A stretch of 7,669 nt of DNA, from contig JAPUIM010000451.1 in assembly GCA_027297025.1 (NCBI GenBank), positions 1 through 7,669 on the forward strand. Direction: 5' to 3'. Both the position numbers and the translations under genes were made by a program. Shown here in pieces: positions 1-6,357 of this stretch. The stretch's first letter is position 1. The number at the start of each line of letters is the position of its first letter. Origin of the DNA: Bacteroidota bacterium. GTDB lineage: Bacteria > Bacteroidota > Bacteroidia > Cytophagales > Cyclobacteriaceae. The notes below the pieces were generated by a model. That model searched no databases. It was not told the origin of the DNA and saw only the letters and a program-made list of their open reading frames with translations.

Positions 1-1330
1 CATCCGCACCAATATAAGTCTCTTTATCCTGTGGGTCGCGCAGTGAGATTTGTGCCGTATAGTCTTTGAAATTCAATGCCTTTAAAACGTACAAAGTCAA
101 ATCTATTACTTTTATAAACTCTTCCTTTACTTGATCTTCGCTGCAAAATATATGGGCATCGTCCTGGGTAAAACCTCTAACCCGTATCAATCCATGTAAT
201 TCTCCGCTTTGTTCATATCGATAGACCGTTCCGAACTCCGCAAATCGGACCGGAAGGTCTCGGTAAGAGCGAGGTTTGGCCTTATATATTTCACAGTGGT
301 GGGGACAATTCATGGGCTTTAACAAAAACTCCTCTCCTTCATGGGGAGTGAGAATGGGCTGAAACGAATTGGCTCCATATTTATCATAATGACCTGAAGT
401 AATATACAATTCCTTTCCACCTATGTGGGGTGTCACCACCGGTTCATATCCGGCTTTAACCTGTGCCTTTCTCAAAAATGCCTCCAATCTTTCCCTCAAT
501 ATGGCGCCTTTGGGCAACCACAAAGGGAGGCCCATTCCTACTTTTTCTGAGAAAGTAAACAGTTCAAGGTCTTTGCCAATTCTACGATGGTCTCTCTTTT
601 TGGCTTCCTCCAGAAAATGCAGATATTCCCCTAGCTCCTTCTGTTTAGGAAAAGAGATACCATAGATCCGGACCAATTGTTTGTTCTTTTCATCCCCCCT
701 CCAATAGGCCCCAGCCACATTGGTCAGCTTCACCGCTTTTATCAGCCCGGTATTGGGAATGTGAGGTCCCTTACATAGATCAATGAAATTGCCCTGTTGG
801 TACAAAGTGATTTTACCATCTTCAAGGTCCTTGAGCAAATCCAATTTATATTCATCTCCTTTATTGGTAAAATAATCAATGGCATAGGCTTTGCTGACCT
901 CCTTCCTTATATAATTACTTTTTTTGCTTGCCAATTCTTTCATTTTGGCTTCTACTTTATCCAGATCATCACCGGAAAACTCCTTATCGCCAAAATCAAC
1001 GTCGTAGTAGAAGCCATTTTCGATAGGTGGACCAATTCCAAATTTGATGCCCGGATACAAATCTTCCAAGGCCTCGGCCATCAGGTGTGCAGAAGAATGC
1101 CAGAAAGCCGCTTTGCCATCAGTATCAGCCCAGGTTAATAACTTGATCTCAGCATTTTCAGCTATAGGTCTATTGGATTCCCACACTTCACCATTGACCT
1201 TGGCCGCAATTACATTACGGGCCAGGCCTTCACTGATACTCAGCGCGATATCATAGCCGGTAGAGTTTTTAGGATAAGCTTGTACCTTTCCGTCAGGTAA
1301 AGTGATCTTTATGGTATTATTCTGGCTCAT
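1..1330 (-). CDS. thrS: Threonyl-tRNA synthetase, N-terminal 443 residues (3' end beyond window)
   Basis: Class II aminoacyl-tRNA synthetase that charges tRNA-Thr with threonine in the cytoplasm. The frame stays open to the left edge, so about 200 residues (motif 3 and the anticodon-binding domain) are missing compared with the roughly 640-residue family. Seen in order: an N-terminal TGS-type domain (starts [15 protein letters not shown], about residues 1-65); the N2 editing domain with HSSAH at 78-82 and CKGPH at 186-190, matching the conserved His/His and Cys/His editing residues; and the catalytic core with MNCPHH at 340-345, the motif 2 Arg in VYRYEQSG (R371) and TQDDAHIF at 388-395. Cys342 and His393 fit two of the three family zinc ligands, with the same 51-residue spacing as E. 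coli Cys334/His385. ATG lies 1 nt after the TAA of the TPR gene, so translation is probably coupled. Identification is essentially certain. Confidence 0.97.
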   Translation of the reverse strand, partial: MSQNNTIKITLPDGKVQAYPKNSTGYDIALSISEGLARNVIAAKVNGEVWESNRPIAENAEIKLLTWADTDGKAAFWHSSAHLMAEALEDLYPGIKFGIGPPIENGFYYDVDFGDKEFSGDDLDKVEAKMKELASKKSNYIRKEVSKAYAIDYFTNKGDEYKLDLLKDLEDGKITLYQQGNFIDLCKGPHIPNTGLIKAVKLTNVAGAYWRGDEKNKQLVRIYGISFPKQKELGEYLHFLEEAKKRDHRRIGKDLELFTFSEKVGMGLPLWLPKGAILRERLEAFLRKAQVKAGYEPVVTPHIGGKELYITSGHYDKYGANSFQPILTPHEGEEFLLKPMNCPHHCEIYKAKPRSYRDLPVRFAEFGTVYRYEQSGELHGLIRVRGFTQDDAHIFCSEDQVKEEFIKVIDLTLYVLKALNFKDYTAQISLRDPQDKETYIGAD

Positions 1331-1331
1331 T

Positions 1332-2444
1332 TTACTTTTCCTTCACCACTTTTTTGGGCACTAAAATTTCAATTTTTGGTCTTTCCAGCATTTGCTTTTG
1401 AAGGTCCCGCAAATATGCAACTTTTCTCTTTAGTTTTTCCAATTCCTCCTGCGCCATAAGAACTGTGGAATCAACTTCCAATAGGGTTGTATAATTAACG
1501 ATAGATTGACTATAATTGCCCCGCCGGTTTTGGGTTCGGGCCAAGATGAGTAAGGCTTCCTTATCCTCATTATTTACAGACAAGGTTTTAATGGCATAAT
1601 AATCCGCAGAGTCCCATTGATTGTTGGTGTATTTAATAAAAGAGATCTGGTTATACAATTGGTATTTAGGATCATAACTATTGACCAATGCTTTAAAACT
1701 GGCTACAGCACTATCCAAATTACCAGTCTCCTTCAATAATATGGCCCTTTTGTACAACAAAGCAGGATCTTGTGGATCTTGTGACAGATTCCGGTTTAAA
1801 AAATAGAAAGCAGAGTCAAATTGTTTTCTATAGCTATAAATATCCACCATGGCGTTAAAGGCCCGCCGGCTTTCTTGTTGGTCAAGGCTTTGTCTGATAT
1901 ATTTTTCTCCTTCCAGGGTATCTCCAATAGCAATAAACATCAAACCTTTGAGATAATAGTTATGGGATTCAGAAGGATTGAGGGCAAGTGCCCGGTTTAC
2001 ATATAATAATCCTTTACCATAATACCCGGAGTGGTAATTCAATTCGGCCAGTAACCGGTACAAGTCAGGAAAACGATACCCCAAAATTTCTGCTCTCAAG
2101 GCATGGTCAAGAGCATTTTGGATTTGTTGCTGGGCCAATAGAATTTGAGCAGCTAAAAAATAATATTGTGCATGGTTTTGGTCCAGTTCAATAGCCTTTA
2201 GAATGCTTTGCAGTGAGCCTGGAGAATTGGATTTATAAAGCAATAAGGCTCTCTTATGATAATTGGCGGCATCTTGAGGATCTCTTCGAATAGCCTCATC
2301 CAGAACCCTAATAGATTTAATATAATTTAAGGTATTGGCAGCTGGCAATGCCGGGATTTCGTGGTTTGAATACTTGTAATCGCACCCTAAAAGCGCGGCA
2401 ATAAGCGAAACAACTATATAACCTTTGATAAAAGAACTAGCCAC
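1332..2444 (-). CDS. TPR-repeat lipoprotein, 370 residues, GTG start
   Basis: Predicted envelope lipoprotein made almost entirely of tetratricopeptide repeats; such solenoids bind partner proteins, and the partner is unknown. The N-terminus has a hydrophobic stretch (residues 9-19) ending in a lipobox-like LLGC with Cys21 as the likely lipidated residue, followed by Asp22. Helical TPR units run from about 40 to 327, with clear repeat signatures at 55-72 ([16 protein letters not shown]), 143-157 ([14 protein letters not shown]), 223-240 ([15 protein letters not shown]) and 295-325. A charged, probably helical stretch (331-352) and a short basic tail ending VVKEK follow. The start is GTG at 2442-2444; the preceding in-frame codon is the TAG of the DUF5686 gene, so no longer form starting upstream is possible, and no in-frame ATG lies before the signal sequence. 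The next gene, thrS, begins 1 nt after its TAA. Lipoprotein and TPR calls are solid; the role is unknown. A part in the envelope alongside the upstream outer-membrane protein is inference from gene order. Confidence 0.9.
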   Translation of the reverse strand: MASSFIKGYIVVSLIAALLGCDYKYSNHEIPALPAANTLNYIKSIRVLDEAIRRDPQDAANYHKRALLLYKSNSPGSLQSILKAIELDQNHAQYYFLAAQILLAQQQIQNALDHALRAEILGYRFPDLYRLLAELNYHSGYYGKGLLYVNRALALNPSESHNYYLKGLMFIAIGDTLEGEKYIRQSLDQQESRRAFNAMVDIYSYRKQFDSAFYFLNRNLSQDPQDPALLYKRAILLKETGNLDSAVASFKALVNSYDPKYQLYNQISFIKYTNNQWDSADYYAIKTLSVNNEDKEALLILARTQNRRGNYSQSIVNYTTLLEVDSTVLMAQEELEKLKRKVAYLRDLQKQMLERPKIEILVPKKVVKEK

Positions 2445-4955
2445 CTAGAAAATTATTTGAAAACTGAACTTTACGCCAAATTTATCAACATTAGGATCAT
2501 CAAGGTAGGTTAAGCGGTGGAAAAAGTCCACCCTTCCGAATTTGAATATGTTTTCAATTCCATAACCCAATTCCACGTATGGTGTACTATCCAATGCCTT
2601 GGTAGTTTGCGAAGGGGTTCCACTTATATCGATGTCGGAGAGGATCTGTTCATTCTCATCGGTGACACCACCAAACAAAACATTGGCAGTACCTCGCAGG
2701 CGCCACTTTAACTTCTTGATCAAAGGCAACCGGTTTAGTATGAACCCTTCAAACCGGTGGCGGTAATTTAAGGAGGCATAAGTATCGCTTACAAACTCCG
2801 ACGAGTTCATCAAATTATAAGCAATTTTTATCAAAAATGGAGATTCATTCCCGATGTGCCCTTTTAGTAAAGGCACCGGCACATCCCCAAACACTTTTCC
2901 TCCGGTCACTGAAAAACTGGACACTCCAAGAAAACCCATCTTTACATTTTTAAAAAGATTGATCGATGCATGTTGATAGGACAAGTCACTTCCCAATAGA
3001 TTGTCGATGCCCGCGATTAACCGAAAAGTGTAGATCGGATATTTGATAGAACCGAAACTGGTACGTACATTATCATTTTGAATCCACAATTCATCCTTAC
3101 CGTACCTGGTTTCCAGCACAATTTCTGTAGTACCAAAGTTTGTAAGAATGGGAGAAACAAAACTTGAATCGGGATCAGGTGGTAATTGACTGTATTCCCG
3201 TTGGCGGAAAATAATACGCTGGTTTAAGCCCTTTCTAAGCTCCCTACGAAAAGTCAGACGATTTTCGTCTAATAAATAGGGGGAAGTGTGTTTGCGATTG
3301 CGGAAAAAAGCTTCAAAGGCCACCAAATTGAATAAGTTGGTACGGTCATCATAAGTTAGTCCTACCTGCTGAATATCCCTGGCAGAATAAAATCCAATTT
3401 TGGTCCAGGGCCTTCTGGATACAATATAATCCACCCCGGCACCGTATTTAAATTCCTCATCTTGGGTTCCATAAGCCAGAAAACCTTTCAATACCCACTT
3501 TTTACTAAAGTAAATATTGGTTCTTCCTCCCAGTCGGAAGCGGTGACCCTCAATATTATTGTTGGCATAGATCAAAGGATAAGGACCTACATCCAACTTG
3601 CCAATTTCTATAAACCCCGTGACCAAATAGGTAATGATATTCGTTATTCGCTTCACCTGTGGGATTTGCCTAAGAGTATCAATCATGGTGATGACATTTT
3701 TTTCGGTGGGGGTTAACGGGTCATGCCTTATTTCATCCCAGTAATCTTCGTCCATTTGCATGGCATCATCATCCACCTCGATAGTCAGATCGTAAAATCG
3801 TGGGTCATGAGGTTGATTGATCACCCAATCCTTATTGGAGGTGTAAAATTTAGCCAGGAAACCCGCTGCTTGTTTACCAAATCCAAAATCGGCCATCAAG
3901 TTAAAGTCGGTCAGTATCCTGGATTTTACCGGTATCCACGGACCGGCCTCGCTAGGCTCCAATTCCTGTTGAATTTTGATCTTTTCTACAAAATTTAGGT
4001 TGGCAGTACCGGTTACCCGCAGATCTACCTGCTTTAAGGCATAATGTTCTTTGGTGATCCAAATGGTTCCACTAAAAGCCAGGTCGCCCTTCCTTTTGGG
4101 GGTAATATCTATCCGATAACAAAAATGGTCTCCTATATAAAGGCTGTCGATCAAATAAACATCGTAGTATTTCTTCCAACCGCTAGCAATGGGGGATATA
4201 AATTCTTTATCCCAAATATTTAACCAATTTTGATAAAAATTATACTCTTGAAAAGAGGAACCAATGAATTGTGATATAAGGCTGCCATCATCCATTCCCA
4301 CACCGGTGATCTTGGTTTTCAATATATGCTCTTTTTGCAGTTCGGGATTATTCCTGAAATAATATCTGGAGATAGACTCAGAAATAAAGATAGGTAATAC
4401 CGCCTGACCGTCTTCTCCGGCTATCTGATCTACGCTATCTATCACCTTCTTTATTTTTTGCACCAATTTGCGTTTTCGAAATTTTTCGGTAAGGTTGTCC
4501 AGATCGACCTCTATCTTGTTATAACTCTCAAATTCATAAGCTTGCAGTGACTTCTTATTGTGGCGAGCCCGGTTGGCGGCCGCTTTTCTCATTATGGCAA
4601 AAGCTGGATTTTCACCGGCATAAAAAATGACATCTTCCAGGCTCACAATCTCCTCTTGCAACTGGAAATTGATAACCTGCGATTTACCGATGGTAATGGA
4701 TTTGGTCTTGGTTTGGTAACCTATATAACTGGCTAAGATGGAATCGACCTGAGCAATGGTTATTATTTCATAGTATCCCGCAAAATCAGTAGTTGCCCCG
4801 ATGGAAGTACCTCCTAGAATGATATTTACAAATGGGACCGGATCACCGGTATGGGTATCGGTTACCTTACCTGAAACAACTGTCTGCTGTGCCTGGAGGG
4901 AAAGGGCCAGGAGGAAAAATACTATTACACCACCAACCGTTAACCTTGATTTCAT
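2445..4955 (-). CDS. Outer-membrane protein: carboxypeptidase-like regulatory domain plus DUF5686 barrel
   Basis: Predicted outer-membrane protein of 836 residues, the usual size for this Bacteroidota family. A Sec signal peptide is visible (K2/R4, hydrophobic 7-20, likely cleavage after LQA at 22). Residues about 25-105 form a CarboxypepD_reg-like beta-sandwich (VSGKVTDTHTGDPVPFVNI, then TDFAGYYEI), as found at the front of many TonB-dependent transporters. The DUF5686 region follows, with NPAFAIMRKAAANR (116-129), YEFESYNKIEV (140-150), a SESISRYYF segment (192-200) and a C-terminal half rich in alternating aromatic beta strands typical of a barrel. It ends SFQIIF, with the terminal Phe expected of a BAM substrate. 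No TonB plug domain was recognised, so it is not a SusC-type transporter. Function is not established for the family; export or surface assembly would be speculation. The TAG stop directly abuts the GTG of the TPR lipoprotein, which suggests the two are made together. A candidate promoter lies just upstream. Confidence 0.9.
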   Translation of the reverse strand: MKSRLTVGGVIVFFLLALSLQAQQTVVSGKVTDTHTGDPVPFVNIILGGTSIGATTDFAGYYEIITIAQVDSILASYIGYQTKTKSITIGKSQVINFQLQEEIVSLEDVIFYAGENPAFAIMRKAAANRARHNKKSLQAYEFESYNKIEVDLDNLTEKFRKRKLVQKIKKVIDSVDQIAGEDGQAVLPIFISESISRYYFRNNPELQKEHILKTKITGVGMDDGSLISQFIGSSFQEYNFYQNWLNIWDKEFISPIASGWKKYYDVYLIDSLYIGDHFCYRIDITPKRKGDLAFSGTIWITKEHYALKQVDLRVTGTANLNFVEKIKIQQELEPSEAGPWIPVKSRILTDFNLMADFGFGKQAAGFLAKFYTSNKDWVINQPHDPRFYDLTIEVDDDAMQMDEDYWDEIRHDPLTPTEKNVITMIDTLRQIPQVKRITNIITYLVTGFIEIGKLDVGPYPLIYANNNIEGHRFRLGGRTNIYFSKKWVLKGFLAYGTQDEEFKYGAGVDYIVSRRPWTKIGFYSARDIQQVGLTYDDRTNLFNLVAFEAFFRNRKHTSPYLLDENRLTFRRELRKGLNQRIIFRQREYSQLPPDPDSSFVSPILTNFGTTEIVLETRYGKDELWIQNDNVRTSFGSIKYPIYTFRLIAGIDNLLGSDLSYQHASINLFKNVKMGFLGVSSFSVTGGKVFGDVPVPLLKGHIGNESPFLIKIAYNLMNSSEFVSDTYASLNYRHRFEGFILNRLPLIKKLKWRLRGTANVLFGGVTDENEQILSDIDISGTPSQTTKALDSTPYVELGYGIENIFKFGRVDFFHRLTYLDDPNVDKFGVKFSFQIIF

Positions 4956-5011
4956 TTAGATGAAAGGAAAAAAGCTTTTACAACCCTACAAAAATTATCA
5001 ATAAAAAATTC
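4956..5011 (-). other. 56-bp intergenic gap, longest in the window
   Basis: AT-rich spacer between the sanA-like gene and the DUF5686 gene. On the minus strand it holds most of a promoter-like sequence and a small AAAAGCTTTT palindrome about 20 nt before the ATG. I see no GC-rich hairpin followed by a T-run, so no intrinsic terminator for the upstream unit is evident. There is no clear Shine-Dalgarno sequence before the ATG at 4955, as is common in Bacteroidota. Confidence 0.6.
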
Positions 5012-5019
5012 CTACTCAA
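4989..5019 (-). promoter_or_regulatory. Candidate Bacteroidota-type promoter for the DUF5686-TPR-thrS unit
   Basis: On the minus strand a TTG (5019-5017) is followed, after exactly 19 nt, by TAATTTTTG (4997-4989). This resembles the Bacteroidota primary-sigma consensus (TTG, about 19 nt, TAnnTTTG) except for one extra T in the -7 element. The -33 TTG overlaps the last codons of the sanA-like gene (GAA ATT GAG TAG). Transcription would start roughly 25-30 nt before the DUF5686 ATG. The match is imperfect and AT-rich sequence yields such matches by chance, so confidence is low. Confidence 0.35.
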
Positions 5020-5662
5020 TTTCCAAAACTTCTTTCTCACCTAAAAATTTTGGGGATTTTTTCAATAAATACAAGTCGATAATGGCCTTGGGTCGGGCAA
5101 ACAATTCTCGTACCACAACTTGTATTGATTCGGTTAAAGGGATATTCTGAGCGGCATATACTTCTGCTTGTAATTCATAAAAGTCGCTGATGAACAAAGC
5201 CCTGTAGGAATGGAATTTTTGCGTAACAATGGTAATTTTTTCCTGACCAAAAATCTCTTTACATCTAATTATTGAATCTAAGGTCCTGAACCCGGCATAA
5301 TCCAAAGTGATAGCTTTGGTGGGAACTCCCAAGGCTAAAAGGGCTGTTTTCATGTCTGCGGGTTCATTATAATAGCGCGTGTTGTTATCGCCACTCAATA
5401 TCAAATGTTTTATGCCACCATGTTTAAAAAGGTCAGCTGCTGCCTCCATACGATATTTAAAAAATTCATTGGGCATACCATCTATAGATTTTTTGCTGGT
5501 TCCCAGTACCAGGGCCACCTCATTTTCAGGTATTTTCTCCAATGTGGTGTGTACTCTACTGTGGGTAGAAAAAATGACCCAAAGGTTACAAGTAATGATC
5601 AGGGTCAGCACCATAGCAGTAAAGAACAGCAGGTTCTTTAATATCGACTTTATTTCCCTCAT
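5012..5662 (-). CDS. sanA: SanA-like DUF218 (YdcF-family) inner-membrane protein
   Basis: 216-residue protein closely resembling E. coli SanA (about 239 residues), a membrane-anchored envelope-barrier protein named for the vancomycin sensitivity of mutants at high temperature; its biochemical activity is not settled. One N-terminal membrane segment (about residues 11-31) is followed by a DUF218 domain that should face the periplasm. Family signatures seen: VLGT (52-55), LSGDN (89-93), YNEP (98-101), LDYAGFRTLDSIIR (120-133), TQKFHSYRALFI (147-158), RELFAR (185-190), and a KFLG near the C-terminus (205-208). Nothing is truncated or lost among these. The ATG overlaps the trmH stop by 4 nt (ATGA), so translation is probably coupled to trmH. 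The sanA symbol rests on sequence resemblance remembered from the E. coli protein; the function in this organism is inferred. Confidence 0.9.
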   Translation of the reverse strand: MREIKSILKNLLFFTAMVLTLIITCNLWVIFSTHSRVHTTLEKIPENEVALVLGTSKKSIDGMPNEFFKYRMEAAADLFKHGGIKHLILSGDNNTRYYNEPADMKTALLALGVPTKAITLDYAGFRTLDSIIRCKEIFGQEKITIVTQKFHSYRALFISDFYELQAEVYAAQNIPLTESIQVVVRELFARPKAIIDLYLLKKSPKFLGEKEVLEIE

Positions 5663-6345
5663 TTGAAAAAGGCCTTCTCTAAAGTTTCGGACTTTTTAAC
5701 TATCCGTTTAAACCATTCAAGCTTTATGGCCTCCAATTCATTTTTTTTTAATTTCCACACTTTTTCGGAATGTCGTAAATTTTCAACCAACTGACTCATA
5801 CAAATGGCCACACATACTGAAAGATTGTAGCTCTCAGTGAATCCATACATGGGGATTTTCAAACATCCATCGGCGTTTTCCAAAGCATAATCACTCAAAC
5901 CTTCTAATTCCGTGCCAAACACTATGGCTGTTTTATGATCCAAAGTTACATCATCCAAACCAGTATCGGCCAATGAAGTGGAGGTTGCAAATATTTTATA
6001 ACCTTGTTCTTTCAGTCTGTGGTAACATACTTCGGTATTGTTTATTTCAGGTTCCCGGTAGTGGAAAATATCTATCCAATTGGAAGAACCCCGCACTACA
6101 TCAGGGTTTACATTAAACTCATAACGATTTTGAATAGCGTGCAGATCTTGAATTCCCAGACACTCACAAGTTCTCACCACCGCACTTGCATTATGCTCTT
6201 TAAAAATATCTTCCAGAACCACGGTGAGATAACGGGTCCTTTTTTTTAGAACCTCATTGATTTTGGTACGTTTGTTTTCCGTGATGTAATCGGCTAAAAA
6301 ATCCAGGAATTGGGCTTCTTTGTTTTTTTTCATGAGTAAGCCCAT
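5659..6345 (-). CDS. trmH: tRNA (guanosine-18-2'-O)-methyltransferase, TrmH/SpoU family
   Basis: SPOUT-class methyltransferase predicted to transfer a methyl group from S-adenosylmethionine to the 2'-OH of G18 in the D-loop of tRNAs. At 228 residues it matches the length of E. coli TrmH (229). All three SpoU motifs are present: motif 1 HNASAVVRT (51-59) with the catalytic-type Arg58; motif 2 IVFGTELEGLS (141-151), and motif 3 IPMYGFTESYNLSV (164-177) with Asn174; motifs 2 and 3 build the knotted SAM site. The basic N- and C-terminal extensions are TrmH-like and suit tRNA binding. Two starts are possible: ATG 6345, giving MGLLMKK, or ATG 6333 at the second Met. A GAGGA overlapping the parC stop lies about 10 nt before the first, which I keep. 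Its stop overlaps the sanA-like start by 4 nt. Substrate G18 rather than another 2'-O site is inferred from family resemblance. Confidence 0.92.
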   Translation of the reverse strand: MGLLMKKNKEAQFLDFLADYITENKRTKINEVLKKRTRYLTVVLEDIFKEHNASAVVRTCECLGIQDLHAIQNRYEFNVNPDVVRGSSNWIDIFHYREPEINNTEVCYHRLKEQGYKIFATSTSLADTGLDDVTLDHKTAIVFGTELEGLSDYALENADGCLKIPMYGFTESYNLSVCVAICMSQLVENLRHSEKVWKLKKNELEAIKLEWFKRIVKKSETLEKAFFK

Positions 6346-6350
6346 TGGGC
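6340..6350. repeat. 11-bp palindrome GCCCATTGGGC over the trmH start codon
   Basis: The plus strand reads GCCCA-T-TGGGC, a perfect inverted repeat with a 1-nt centre. In the minus-strand transcript it could fold as a four-pair GC stem with the loop AAU, placing the trmH AUG at 6345 partly in the loop. It lies mostly in trmH's first codons, next to the 12-bp gap after parC. Such a short stem could be chance. Confidence 0.4.
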
Positions 6351-6357
6351 CAAATCC

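Noticed and set aside
423..1256. Plus-strand open frames of 70-113 codons
   Set aside because: They lie antisense to thrS, whose motifs are continuous; no recognisable domain, start context or composition supports them.
2477..2503. TTG-N16-TAAATTTG upstream of the TPR gene, a possible internal promoter
   Set aside because: The -7 element matches TAnnTTTG exactly, but the spacing of 16 nt is short and the sequence is explained by coding for DKFG at the end of the DUF5686 protein. A transcript start near 2470 would revive it.
2445..4955. TonB-dependent transporter (SusC-like)
   Set aside because: The N-terminal regulatory domain is similar, but no plug domain or TonB box was recognised and the rest matches DUF5686.
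4956..5011. Intrinsic terminator at the AAAAGCTTTT palindrome
   Set aside because: The stem is pure A/T apart from one GC step, has no loop, and is not a stable terminator hairpin.
5012..5662. Vancomycin-resistance gene
   Set aside because: SanA affects the envelope barrier and drug entry; it is not an acquired resistance determinant, and the context is a housekeeping cluster.
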